From Cognatishimia sp. SS12 (GTDB lineage: Bacteria; Pseudomonadota; Alphaproteobacteria; Rhodobacterales; Rhodobacteraceae): a stretch of DNA of 64,000 bases. Position 1 is the stretch's first letter. Each line of letters opens with the position of its first letter. Under the pieces are notes generated by a model. It made no database searches. It was given only the letters and a program-made list of their open reading frames with translations, and was not told the DNA's origin. The position numbers and the translations under genes are program-made. Below are positions 1-8,974 of the stretch, in pieces. The DNA lies in NCBI RefSeq assembly GCF_028369055.1, contig NZ_JAQNCZ010000002.1, positions 62,001 to 126,000 of the forward strand, in the 5' to 3' direction.

Positions 1-593
1 CCTTCGGTGCGCGCGCGCACGGCGGTCAGTTTGATGGTGTCGCGGATGATCGACACATCAAATGGCTCGGCCTCGCCTTCGCGCGCGATGGTGATGATGA
101 TTTCAGATCCGACCGGACCGCGCATCATCTCGACCGCCTCATCCAGGGTCAGCCCCAAGACGCTTTCGCCATCTACATGGGTGATGAAATCCCCGGCTTC
201 GACCCCCGCCTCGGAGGCCGGGGTGCCATCAATCGGCGAGACGACTTTGACAAAGCCTTCTTCCTGCGTGACTTCGATGCCCAGACCGCCAAATTCGCCG
301 CGAGTCTGCAGCCGCATCTGCGCCGCGTCATCAGGCGCAAGGTAGCTGGAGTGCGGATCAAGCGACGTCAGCATGCCGTTGATGGCCGCCTCGATCAGCT
401 CGCTTTCGTCGACCTCTTCCACGTATTGCGCGCGAATCCGTTCAAAGATATCGCCGAACAGGTCAAGCTGTTCGTAAACGCTAGCCTTGCGGTCGGCTTC
501 CTGCGCAATCAGCGGCCCGGCGATCTGGGTGGTGGCCAATATCCCGGCCAAAGTGCCGCCCAGCGCGGCCACAACAAATCTTCTCATGCTCAT
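1..593 (-). CDS. ctpA: CtpA-type S41 carboxy-terminal processing protease (N-terminal part)
   Basis: Periplasmic serine protease of the S41 (CtpA/Prc) family, cut by the left edge of the window; about 197 N-terminal residues are visible. They show a hydrophobic signal or anchor segment, then the family helix ending in the LDPHSSYL motif, then a PDZ domain with the GGLGIEV signature. The catalytic Ser/Lys lie outside the window. The start at 593 (MSMRRF) overlaps the envC-like stop as ATGA, and a second in-frame ATG lies 6 bases later. The family trims C-termini of envelope proteins. Its coupling to the EnvC-like gene suggests a joint role in peptidoglycan turnover. Confidence 0.93.
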   Translation of the reverse strand, partial: MSMRRFVVAALGGTLAGILATTQIAGPLIAQEADRKASVYEQLDLFGDIFERIRAQYVEEVDESELIEAAINGMLTSLDPHSSYLAPDDAAQMRLQTRGEFGGLGIEVTQEEGFVKVVSPIDGTPASEAGVEAGDFITHVDGESVLGLTLDEAVEMMRGPVGSEIIITIAREGEAEPFDVSIIRDTIKLTAVRARTE

Positions 594-1726
594 CCATCCT
601 TGTTGGTCTGGAACCAATCTTCCGGGTCTACCGGAATCTTGCCTTGTCTGACTTCTATATAGAGCGTTTCCGTGCGGTCCTGACCAGACCCTTCACCGGA
701 CTGTGAAAGAATGGCACTGATTTCTGGATCTTTTCCGCCCATCAAACCGACCGGGGTGCCACTTGGGACCACTTCACCCACGTCTCCGTAAACCGTCTCT
801 AGCCCGGCCAAAACAAACAAGAGGCCCGGCTGCGGTTCTAGCACCATGACGTTGCCATAATCCAGCAAGGGGCCACGATAACGAATCGTTGCTGCCGCGG
901 GGGCTGCCACCAGCGCGTTGGGCCGTGTCGCCAGAACCAGCCCCGGTCGCCGCAAACCGGCGGCGTCGGCCTCTCCGGCGCGGCGCAGAATCTCGGCCTG
1001 CACCGGCAGGGGCAACTTGCCCTTGCGGTGGGAAATATCCGGCAGGGGCGCAATCCCTTCCGGTTCCGGCGCCATTTCGGTCAGTCCGCTTGCAAACCCT
1101 TCGAGGGTTTCGGTCGCCGCGATCAGCAACGCGGTTTGCACCGGATCTTCAATAAAACGTTTCGGCAAATTCGTCCGCTCTGCAATCGCCTGCGACAGCA
1201 TGAGCCGCGCGGATTGCGCACCTGCGAGCCCGTTTTGCAGGGTTTCTGCCGCGCTCTTTTGCAGCTCTGCCAGAATTTGAACCTCTTGCAAGGCCTCACG
1301 CAGCTTGGCAGCTTCGGCGTCAAGCGCCGGCGCGATATCCGCCAAGATCATTCCCGCCCGCGCGGTCCCTTCGGCCCCATCGGGGTGCAAAAGAACCGCA
1401 GGGCTTTGATTGCCGCCCATGGATTGCAGGACACCCAAGAGGCGCGCGATTTCCGTTTCCTGAGCCTTGAGTTGCTGATCAAGCTGGCGCTCGCGGATGG
1501 CCGCCCGGCGCAGGCCTTCGCGCATCGCGGCAAGGCCCGTCTCATAGGCTTGCACGGTTTCGGTCAATGCCTTCACGCGATTGCGTGCGCTTTCGGCCTG
1601 CTCAAGCGATAGGGCCGCCTGCTCCAAATGCGCCGCCGCAGCCCGCGCCGTATCAGCCGCAGTGCTCTGCGCCTCGGCGGTGCCAAACCCAATCAACAGG
1701 GACAGCAGAGCTGCGGCAAATTTCAT
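590..1726 (-). CDS. EnvC-like murein hydrolase activator with degenerate LytM domain
   Basis: Secreted 378-residue protein. It has a signal peptide ending near residue 19 (GTAEAQ), a long Ala/Glu/Arg/Leu-rich coiled coil to about residue 200, and a C-terminal M23/LytM-like domain from about residue 260. Active M23 enzymes carry HxxxD and HxH zinc ligands. Here the matching positions read LVLATRP and LFVLAGL, so both sets are missing and the domain should not cut peptidoglycan. EnvC works this way, activating amidases during cell separation. The gene overlaps gpmI (ATGA at 1723-1726) and ctpA by four bases each, so all three should be co-translated. Confidence 0.88.
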   Translation of the reverse strand: MKFAAALLSLLIGFGTAEAQSTAADTARAAAAHLEQAALSLEQAESARNRVKALTETVQAYETGLAAMREGLRRAAIRERQLDQQLKAQETEIARLLGVLQSMGGNQSPAVLLHPDGAEGTARAGMILADIAPALDAEAAKLREALQEVQILAELQKSAAETLQNGLAGAQSARLMLSQAIAERTNLPKRFIEDPVQTALLIAATETLEGFASGLTEMAPEPEGIAPLPDISHRKGKLPLPVQAEILRRAGEADAAGLRRPGLVLATRPNALVAAPAAATIRYRGPLLDYGNVMVLEPQPGLLFVLAGLETVYGDVGEVVPSGTPVGLMGGKDPEISAILSQSGEGSGQDRTETLYIEVRQGKIPVDPEDWFQTNKDG

Positions 1727-3243
1727 TGCTCAATCAGGCTTTCGCCGGTCATTTCCTCGGGCTGTGGCAGATCCATCAGCGCCAGCAGGCTGGGCGCGAG
1801 ATCGGCCAGTCGCCCGCCATCGCGCAACCGCGCCCCTTCCGGGCCATTGACCAGAATGACCGGCACCAGATTGGTGGTATGCGCCGTATGCGCGCCGCCG
1901 GTTTCAGGGTCAATCATCACCTCGCAATTGCCGTGGTCGGCAGTGACAATCATGGTGCCGCCCGCCTTTTCCAATGCCGCGCGCACCGCGCCAAGCCCCG
2001 TGTCCACTGCGGCGCAGGCCGCCTTGGCCGCCTCTAGATCGCCAGTGTGGCCGACCATATCCGGGTTGGCGTAATTGGTGACGATCAGATCATAACCATG
2101 TTCAATCGCAGCGACGAATTTCTCGGTGACTTCACCAGCCGACATCTCAGGTTGCAGATCATAGGTGGCCACTTTGGGCGATTTCGGCATATAGCGATCT
2201 TCGCCTTCGCTGGGGGTCTCTTCGCCACCGTTGAGGAAGAAGGTCACATGTGGGTATTTCTCGGTCTCCGCCAGGCGAAATTGACTTTTGCCCTGTTTGG
2301 CAACCCATTCGCCCAGCGTGTTCACGATCTCTTTCTTGGGATAGGCCGAGGTCATGTAGGTTTTGTGGCTGTCCGAATAATCCACCATGCCCAGCATGGT
2401 CAGATCGGGACGCGCGCCAGTGTCAAAGCCATCAAAGTCTGGCTGCGCCATAGCGGCCAGAATTTCCCGGGCGCGGTCCGCACGGAAATTGAGGCAGAAA
2501 ACCCCATCACCATCTTGCGCCCCGGCATAGCCGTCAATGACCGTGGCCTGAACAAATTCATCCAGCTCATCCCGGCCATAGGCTGCCTCCAACGCGGCCT
2601 TGGCATCCTGCGCTTCCAGGCCTTCGCCTTTGATCATGGCCTCATAGGCCTTGCTGACCCGCTCCCAGCGGTTGTCCCGGTCCATGGCGAAATAGCGCCC
2701 GGTCACGGTCCCGACCCGCGCGCCTTCGGGCAGGTTGGCAAGCAGCGTGTCAAAATACCCCAGCGCCGATTTAGGGGCGACATCGCGCCCATCCGTGATG
2801 GCGTGCAGCACAACAGGCACGCCCTGATCGGTCAGCGCCTTGGCGGCGGCCAGCACATGGGTGATATGGCCATGCACCCCACCGTCCGAGATCACCCCCA
2901 TGAGATGCGCCGTGCCGCCCGAGGTTTTCAACTTGTCTGCAAAGGCCAGAATTTCGGCGTTCTGGAAAAACGAGCCCTCTTCAATGGCGAGGTCAATTTG
3001 CCCAAGATCCATCGCCACCACGCGCCCAGCGCCAATATTTGTATGGCCCACCTCAGAATTGCCCATCTGCCCGCGTGGCAAACCCACATCCGGGCCATGG
3101 GTGATCAGCGTCGCTGTGGGGCACTCGGCCATCATCGCGTCAAACACAGGGGTGTCCGCCAAAAGCGGCGCATTGCCCTCGCGGCGATCACTCAGACCCC
3201 ATCCATCAAGAATACAAAGGACAACAGGCTTGGGTGCAGGCAT
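1723..3243 (-). CDS. gpmI: 2,3-bisphosphoglycerate-independent phosphoglycerate mutase
   Basis: Cytosolic glycolytic and gluconeogenic enzyme interconverting 3- and 2-phosphoglycerate using two Mn ions. The 506-residue length fits the family. Asp13 in ILDGWG is a metal ligand, and Ser63 in GQMGNSEVGHTN is the phosphorylated serine. The C-terminal TADHGNCE motif completes the metal site. The ATG at 3243 is chosen because a GGAG lies 7 bases upstream; an adjacent in-frame TTG at 3246 would be too close to it. The 81-base gap upstream makes this the likely first gene of the gpmI-envC-ctpA unit, although readthrough from the MoxR operon is possible. Confidence 0.97.
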   Translation of the reverse strand: MPAPKPVVLCILDGWGLSDRREGNAPLLADTPVFDAMMAECPTATLITHGPDVGLPRGQMGNSEVGHTNIGAGRVVAMDLGQIDLAIEEGSFFQNAEILAFADKLKTSGGTAHLMGVISDGGVHGHITHVLAAAKALTDQGVPVVLHAITDGRDVAPKSALGYFDTLLANLPEGARVGTVTGRYFAMDRDNRWERVSKAYEAMIKGEGLEAQDAKAALEAAYGRDELDEFVQATVIDGYAGAQDGDGVFCLNFRADRAREILAAMAQPDFDGFDTGARPDLTMLGMVDYSDSHKTYMTSAYPKKEIVNTLGEWVAKQGKSQFRLAETEKYPHVTFFLNGGEETPSEGEDRYMPKSPKVATYDLQPEMSAGEVTEKFVAAIEHGYDLIVTNYANPDMVGHTGDLEAAKAACAAVDTGLGAVRAALEKAGGTMIVTADHGNCEVMIDPETGGAHTAHTTNLVPVILVNGPEGARLRDGGRLADLAPSLLALMDLPQPEEMTGESLIEQ

Positions 3244-3324
3244 CAATTCGCTCCGATGGTAAATGTCATGAGCGTTCTATCGCGGCTTGCGGCCGGATTG
3301 AACAGCTTTATGCAGCCAACGGCG

Positions 3325-5364
3325 CTATTGCCGCCCTTCGCGCAACCAACCGCCAATCACAAGCGCAGAAATCAGCAGCAGCACAAGCCAACCGGGCATC
3401 AATGGCGTCCGCGACACGCTGAGGGTTTCATAGGCACCCCGTGGTGTCAGACCCAGCCAGCCATTGCCCGCGGCTGGTCGCCCCAGGCGGACATTGCGCA
3501 ACGAAGGCAGCCCCTCTTCGAGCGATTTGATCCCGCCCCGCAGCGGTGAAATCACCGGGGCCATCACCTCCCCGGTCGCAATCACCTCAGAAAATTCGCG
3601 CGGCGCAGCAGGCCCAAGGCCAACCACGGCGCTCAGATCGTCATTTGTCAGCCGATAGAGACCCAGTTCTGCGCCCTCATATTGCGTCTCAAACAATCCC
3701 GGGCTGGTTTCGGTCAACAACAAAGTGACCTGCTCGCCGCTCGGGGTTTCCACTGTGACCGCGCCGACCTCTTCGGATAATGAGCGGCGGAAAATGCGCA
3801 TCATTTGCCCGTTCGCTTCGGCCCAAAGCGCCTCTTCCTCAAGGTCTGGCTCCGCCATCATCCAATGTGCCAAGCGGCGCAGAAGTTCGAGCTGCGGCCC
3901 GCCCCCCTCATAGCCGCGCGCCCACAGCCAGGCCTGATCAGAGGCCAACAGCGCAACGCGGCCATTTTCAACGCGGTCCAGCACCAGCAACGGCCGTTCC
4001 CCGGCCCCCGTCATCAGAATCTGACCGCGATCAGGAATCAGATCGACAAGGCGCAGCCAAGGCCCCCAGGGTTCTGGGGTTTGCAGCCCGGCGGTCACGG
4101 GGTGACGCGCGCCAAGGTCACTGACATTGGGCACAAAGGATTGGTCGATCACAAGTGCGGACGGCCCGGCGGGCAATACTTCGGACAGGGGGGAGCGATA
4201 GAGGCTTTCGGCAGTGGCAAAATCAGGGCCCGCCGCCAGCAAAACCGCGCCGCCATTCTTGACGTAGTCGACCACATTATCGAGGTAGATCGCAGGTAAA
4301 ATCCCCCGGCGTTTGTAGCGATCAAAAATGATCAGATCAAAATCGTCGATCTTCTCAAGGAACAATTCGCGCGTGGGAAAAGCGATCAACGAAAGCTCGT
4401 CCACGGGCACGCCATCCTGTTTTTCAGGGGGGCGCAGAATGGTGAAATGTACAAGATCCACCGAACTGTCAGATTTCAGAAGATTGCGCCAGGTCCGGCC
4501 ACCCGGGTGCGGCTCGCCACTGACCAGCAGGACGCGCAGGCGATCACGCACGCCATTGATCTGGATGGTTGCGGTGTTGTTGCGGTCCGTCAATTCGCCA
4601 TCTGCGGTCGGGACCGTAAACTGCAGCACATTGCGCCCGCCATGAGGCAAGGTCACGGGCACATCCATCTCCACGCCCACCGGGATCATGAAGCGCTGCG
4701 GCTCATCGCCATCCACAGAGACCTCCAAGGGGGCTTCGGCCGCCCCGGGCGCTGCGCCCGTATCGTCAATACGCAGCGACAATGTGATCGGCTCATCAAG
4801 AATGGCAAAGGCAGGGGCGTTGCTGACCGTCAACCGCCGGTCCCAATCAGAGGCCCGCCCGGTGGTCAGCAAATGCAGCGGCGCGGGTAAGTCCGGCGCT
4901 GCATCGGCATCATGCACCCGGCCATCAGAAAGCGCGATCATGCCCGCGACGCGCGCGCTCGGCTCGCGCCTCAGTGCATCTGTCAACGCTTCCATCAATG
5001 CGGTGCCCGCATCACCGGCACCGTCCGGTACCGGAACGCGCCGGACCTCAGTGTTGGGCCGGGCAGCAATCTGCGCCGCCAATTGCGCGGCGGCGGCGCT
5101 GGTCCTCTCGGCGCGGTCGCCCAACCGTTGGCTTGCGCTTTGATCTTCCAAGAGGATCACAATATCAGAAAGCGGCGCGCGGTCCTCGCGTTGCAGCCCC
5201 GGCCCCAATAGCGCCAAAATCAAGACCCCGGCCCCAGCCGCGCGCAACCACCAGCCACTCAGCCCGCGCCAAAGGGCAAGGCCGACAAACAGCACGCAGC
5301 ACACCACAAGTGCGAGGATCAGCGAGATTGGCAACATCGGGGCCCAATAGATCGTATTTGTCAT
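3325..5364 (-). CDS. membrane protein with vWA-like and class I amidotransferase-like domains
   Basis: Predicted 679-residue inner-membrane protein. Two N-terminal transmembrane segments lie at about 11-33 and 41-57, and one C-terminal segment at about 652-672. After the second segment comes a vWA-like region with a MIDAS signature: Asp74, Ser76 and Ser78 (DxSxS), a later GT and an LSDG. Around residues 290-390 a Rossmann-like stretch (DDFDLIIFDRY, GGAVLLAAGP) resembles class I glutamine amidotransferase folds, but no catalytic Cys is evident. It overlaps the DUF4159 gene by four bases. Proteins like this are known from MoxR-DUF58 operons, but no biochemical role is established. The molecular function is unknown. 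Confidence 0.8.
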   Translation of the reverse strand: MTNTIYWAPMLPISLILALVVCCVLFVGLALWRGLSGWWLRAAGAGVLILALLGPGLQREDRAPLSDIVILLEDQSASQRLGDRAERTSAAAAQLAAQIAARPNTEVRRVPVPDGAGDAGTALMEALTDALRREPSARVAGMIALSDGRVHDADAAPDLPAPLHLLTTGRASDWDRRLTVSNAPAFAILDEPITLSLRIDDTGAAPGAAEAPLEVSVDGDEPQRFMIPVGVEMDVPVTLPHGGRNVLQFTVPTADGELTDRNNTATIQINGVRDRLRVLLVSGEPHPGGRTWRNLLKSDSSVDLVHFTILRPPEKQDGVPVDELSLIAFPTRELFLEKIDDFDLIIFDRYKRRGILPAIYLDNVVDYVKNGGAVLLAAGPDFATAESLYRSPLSEVLPAGPSALVIDQSFVPNVSDLGARHPVTAGLQTPEPWGPWLRLVDLIPDRGQILMTGAGERPLLVLDRVENGRVALLASDQAWLWARGYEGGGPQLELLRRLAHWMMAEPDLEEEALWAEANGQMMRIFRRSLSEEVGAVTVETPSGEQVTLLLTETSPGLFETQYEGAELGLYRLTNDDLSAVVGLGPAAPREFSEVIATGEVMAPVISPLRGGIKSLEEGLPSLRNVRLGRPAAGNGWLGLTPRGAYETLSVSRTPLMPGWLVLLLISALVIGGWLREGRQ

Positions 5365-8102
5365 TGGCCCAACCGATCCAGCAGCGCAGGCACATGCACC
5401 TGATCCGACTTATAATTGCCCGTCAGCACATGCATGATCAGGTTGATTCCAAAGCGATAGGCAAGCTCGCGCTGGCGTGCGCCCGTGCTGCCGCGCCCCA
5501 CAGGATAAAGATGCGTGCCCCTTGTGTCCGTTGCCCAGGCGGCGGCCCAGTCATTGCCCCCAATCACCACAGGCGTCACCCCGTCATTCAGGTTTCGGAA
5601 CGGCATGCCTTCGATCTGTTCGGCATCCGGTGGGGCCGCCTCGACCCAAACGCCACGCCCGGCATAGCGCCCGGGAAAATCCTGCAACAAATAAAAGGTC
5701 CGCGTCAGAACATGATCGCCTGGCACCGGCTCAAGCGCCGGAATATCAAGCGCACGGGCGATGGCCTGCAACTTGCGCCCATTCGGGCTGGACGCGCCCA
5801 GTTCAGCGACATCCGCGTCCCGGGTATCAAACAAGATCAGCCCGCCGGATCTGAGATAGTCGTTCAGCTTTTCGTAAGCCGTATCACTCGGCAAGGATTG
5901 ATCCGGAGAAATCGGCCAGTAGAGAAACGGATAAAACGCCAATTCATCTTGCGCCAAATCCACCCCAACAGGGTTCACCGGCTCAACCGATGTGCGCATG
6001 TAGAGCATATCGCTCAGCCCATAAAGACCCGCATAAGACAGATCATCCAGCGCGGCATTTCCCGTCAGGACATATGCCAGAGCTATTTCATCGGTGCCCG
6101 GCAGCGTCCCAGTCGCTTGCGCGTCACCCGGCGACGGCGCGGCAACCAGCGCAAACGCAATCAAGGCGGTGCGCCAGTTACTCAGCCGCCCTGCCAAGAT
6201 CAGCGCAGCAAGCGTGTCCGCCAGGAGCAATACCAACGCGAGGCTCAGGAAATAGGGTTTCAGTTCTTTGGCTGTTGCTGCCGCCCCTTCGGAAATGGCC
6301 ACATGCGCGGGCCAATCAAACAGCGTAATTTTTTCGCCCTTACGCAGCACATTGCGCGCCGCAGTCTTGCCGCCATCGCGGTAAACGCCCGGGCGCAACG
6401 CGGCGCTCAGGGGCGCTGAAAGCAGCGCCGCGCCTTCCACCCCGGTGAGGGTCTGGCCATCTTGAATGCGGCCCAGCCCATCCAGAACCTCAATCGGGGT
6501 CCAAATGGTTCCGGCCATGATCTCAGCAGCATCAGCGGAGCCAGCCGAAAGCACAGCCAGCCGATCCAGCATCTGCACAAACAGCCCCGAAAGCGGCAGG
6601 CCGGACCATTCGGCATTGGCCGTGACATGAAACAGCACCACCTGCCCGGCGCCCACCGGCTTGCGTGTCACCAAGGGCGTTCCATCGTTGAGCTCTGCCA
6701 GGACGCGATCCGCCAGATTTGGATCTGGCTGCGCCAGCACCTGCGCCGTGACCCGCACATCGTCCGGCACTTTCAGGCCAGCAAATGGCCCCTGCGGCGA
6801 AAACGGGGCCAGCGCTTTTGGCTCCCCCCAGCTCATCGCGCCACCCACCGTGCGCCCCCCCGCGCGCAGGCGCACCGGCATCAGCGGATTTTCCTCGGCG
6901 CGGCTCAGGTCGCTGGCGGCCATCTGTGGCCCGGCAAAGCGCAACAACAGGCCGCCATTTTCGGTCCACTCCAGCAAACGCGCCTCTTCAGAGGGGGCGA
7001 GGGCGGCAACATCGGCCAGTATGATCACATCGGGGTTGGCGGGAATGATGTCGGGGATCGCGCCGTCAATCACTTCGGCGCTTTCCACAAGCGCCTGGCG
7101 CAGGAAGTGGGTCGGCGACAGCAGCTCCAACCCCTCGCGATCCCCGCGCACCTCGACCAAAGCAACCTCTCGGCGGCGGATGCGATCGTCGGTCATAAAG
7201 CGTGCGCCGGCCGAGGACACGCCATCAATGCGAAAATGTGAAATGCGACCGCGCATTTCAGCCGGAAGCGCAAATTGCACCTCAGACTGCTCAGCGCGCG
7301 CAGCGCCCCACTGCACCTCCGCCTGTGCCAGCGCAACTTCGGCACCATTAGGGTCTTCGCCAATCACAGAGACAGTCTGCGCCGCCGCGCCGGGGCCAAG
7401 CTTCTGCGTGGACAATGTCAGCACGCCATCGGCCAAAGACACATCATCCAGTGCCAAAAGAGGGGCGGCCCGCTGCAGCACGGCCACCTGACCGCGCGCT
7501 TCCAAGGCCGCCAACATGTCGGTGCGGCCCACATAAGCCAAGCCCGAGGACACCCAAAGCGTGTCAAAATCATCGTCAGGCAGGGCGCTGATGGCCGTGG
7601 CAATGCCGGTTTCAGATGGGGTCCAAGGCAGTGGGGCAAATTCCGCCACCCGCCTGACCCAGACGCCAGCTGGCAGAAACTGCGCCGGTTCCGGGGCAGT
7701 CAGCCGCAACATCGCCGCCGTACGCCCGGTGCGCTCAGCCTCGGCCAAAGCGTCCTCAATCGCGGCGCGGTCACGCGCCCATCCGGGGCCCGCGGCCCAA
7801 TCCCCGTCCATCACAACCAAAAGCGGGCGGCCGGAGGGCGCGGCCCCATCCGGCTGCAACACCGGGCCGGAAAAGCCGATGATCACCGCAGCAATCAGCA
7901 GCATGCGCATCAAAAGCAGCCACCAGGGCGTGCGATCCATAGTGCTTTCGTCATCTTGCAAGCCAAGCAGCAGGACCACACCCGGGAAGCGTTTGCGGAT
8001 GGGTGCGGGGGGCACGGCGCGCAACAGGAACCACAAGATCGGCAAGGCAATCAGCGCGGTCAGAACCCAGGGCGCAGAAAAGGCGAGTGGCAAACCCAGC
8101 AT
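5361..8102 (-). CDS. BatA-type N-terminal domain plus DUF4159 membrane protein
   Basis: Large 913-residue membrane protein. The N-terminus has two hydrophobic segments (about 8-30 and 55-80) around an RKRFPGVVLLLGL stretch typical of the BatA/aerotolerance-regulator N-terminal domain. A long extracytoplasmic region follows, including a degenerate vWA-like part (VVMDGDW) and an amidotransferase-like region (PDVIILADVAALAPSE). Another hydrophobic segment lies near residues 630-680, and the C-terminal ~210 residues match DUF4159 (PFLYWPI, GGLILFDTRD, YRFGINL). I chose ATG 8102, which overlaps the DUF58 stop as ATGA; an in-frame ATG 33 bases upstream would bury the start inside DUF58. Function unknown. 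Confidence 0.85.
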   Translation of the reverse strand: MLGLPLAFSAPWVLTALIALPILWFLLRAVPPAPIRKRFPGVVLLLGLQDDESTMDRTPWWLLLMRMLLIAAVIIGFSGPVLQPDGAAPSGRPLLVVMDGDWAAGPGWARDRAAIEDALAEAERTGRTAAMLRLTAPEPAQFLPAGVWVRRVAEFAPLPWTPSETGIATAISALPDDDFDTLWVSSGLAYVGRTDMLAALEARGQVAVLQRAAPLLALDDVSLADGVLTLSTQKLGPGAAAQTVSVIGEDPNGAEVALAQAEVQWGAARAEQSEVQFALPAEMRGRISHFRIDGVSSAGARFMTDDRIRRREVALVEVRGDREGLELLSPTHFLRQALVESAEVIDGAIPDIIPANPDVIILADVAALAPSEEARLLEWTENGGLLLRFAGPQMAASDLSRAEENPLMPVRLRAGGRTVGGAMSWGEPKALAPFSPQGPFAGLKVPDDVRVTAQVLAQPDPNLADRVLAELNDGTPLVTRKPVGAGQVVLFHVTANAEWSGLPLSGLFVQMLDRLAVLSAGSADAAEIMAGTIWTPIEVLDGLGRIQDGQTLTGVEGAALLSAPLSAALRPGVYRDGGKTAARNVLRKGEKITLFDWPAHVAISEGAAATAKELKPYFLSLALVLLLADTLAALILAGRLSNWRTALIAFALVAAPSPGDAQATGTLPGTDEIALAYVLTGNAALDDLSYAGLYGLSDMLYMRTSVEPVNPVGVDLAQDELAFYPFLYWPISPDQSLPSDTAYEKLNDYLRSGGLILFDTRDADVAELGASSPNGRKLQAIARALDIPALEPVPGDHVLTRTFYLLQDFPGRYAGRGVWVEAAPPDAEQIEGMPFRNLNDGVTPVVIGGNDWAAAWATDTRGTHLYPVGRGSTGARQRELAYRFGINLIMHVLTGNYKSDQVHVPALLDRLGQ

Positions 8103-8974
8103 CAGTGCCCCCGTTCCATCGCGCGATAGAGCCACAACAGGGCCGATTGCACCGGCGCATCTGTATGATGCCAGTGATATTGCCAGCCTGTAGCGCGCGC
8201 CAATGCCCGCAATTGTCGTTGCCGGTCCTGCAGGCGCGATTGATACCGGTCCTTCAACTCATTCGCTTTGCGCGTTTCGTGAAAGACCTCAGCCCCCATG
8301 CTTTCAAAAATGGTCCGCCCGCGAAACGGAAACTCGGCCTCGGACGGATCAAGCACCTGCAAAATAACGCCGCGCACGCCGCGATCTGCGGCCTTGGCCA
8401 GCGCAAATTCAAAGGCGTCGAAATCCCCCAGAAAGTCGGAAATGAACAAGGCGCGCGAACGTGGGATCAATGCCCGCGCCTCGGGCACGCCATAATCAGT
8501 CGCGCCGTCTTGCATCAACGCCTCGGTCAGCCGCCAGATCTGCCCATCACCGCGGCGCGGAGGCAAGGTCGGGCCGGTCAGGCCCACGCGCTCACCGGCC
8601 CGGATCAGCAGGATTGAAATCGCCAGCGCCAGCAGCCGGGCGCGGTCAGCTTTGGTGGGCAGATCCTTGTGGCTGGCGTAGCGCATTGAGGCGGCATCAT
8701 CGATCCAAAGCGCAACCGACTGCGCGATCTGCCATTCTTTTTGGCGCACGAATTGCGCATCACTCTTGGCCGAGCGGCGCCAGTCAATCATGCGGTAGCT
8801 GTCGCCGGGCTGCACAGGCCGGTACTGCCAGAAATCATCCCCCAGCCCCGAGCGTCGCCGCCCATGTTCCCCCAGCAAGACAGTATTTGCCAGCGTGTCC
8901 GCCCGCGCCAAAAGTGCAGGCAAACGTGCTGCTGCCGCTTCCGCGCGCCGCCGGAGCTGGGGGTGGGCGCTCAC
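8102..8974 (-). CDS. DUF58 domain-containing protein
   Basis: A 290-residue soluble DUF58 protein. The family signature GDSYRMIDWRRSAKSD spans residues 58-72, and the C-terminal half has a vWA-like fold (ALWIDDAASMRY, RALFISDFLGD). DUF58 proteins are almost always encoded next to MoxR ATPases, and the pair is thought to act as an assembly or chaperone system for vWA proteins. The start is GTG at 8974, overlapping the moxR stop as GTGA, so the pair should be translationally coupled. Two vWA-like membrane proteins follow and are plausible clients. Confidence 0.92.
   Translation of the reverse strand: MSAHPQLRRRAEAAAARLPALLARADTLANTVLLGEHGRRRSGLGDDFWQYRPVQPGDSYRMIDWRRSAKSDAQFVRQKEWQIAQSVALWIDDAASMRYASHKDLPTKADRARLLALAISILLIRAGERVGLTGPTLPPRRGDGQIWRLTEALMQDGATDYGVPEARALIPRSRALFISDFLGDFDAFEFALAKAADRGVRGVILQVLDPSEAEFPFRGRTIFESMGAEVFHETRKANELKDRYQSRLQDRQRQLRALARATGWQYHWHHTDAPVQSALLWLYRAMERGH

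Noticed and set aside
2047..3549. 500-codon plus-strand open frame antisense to gpmI
   Set aside because: It is a shadow of the GC-rich gpmI gene, has no recognisable domain and crosses a gene boundary.
4974..6419. 481-codon plus-strand open frame across two membrane-protein genes
   Set aside because: Shadow frame; low-complexity Arg/Pro/Gln-rich, and it spans the junction of two real genes.
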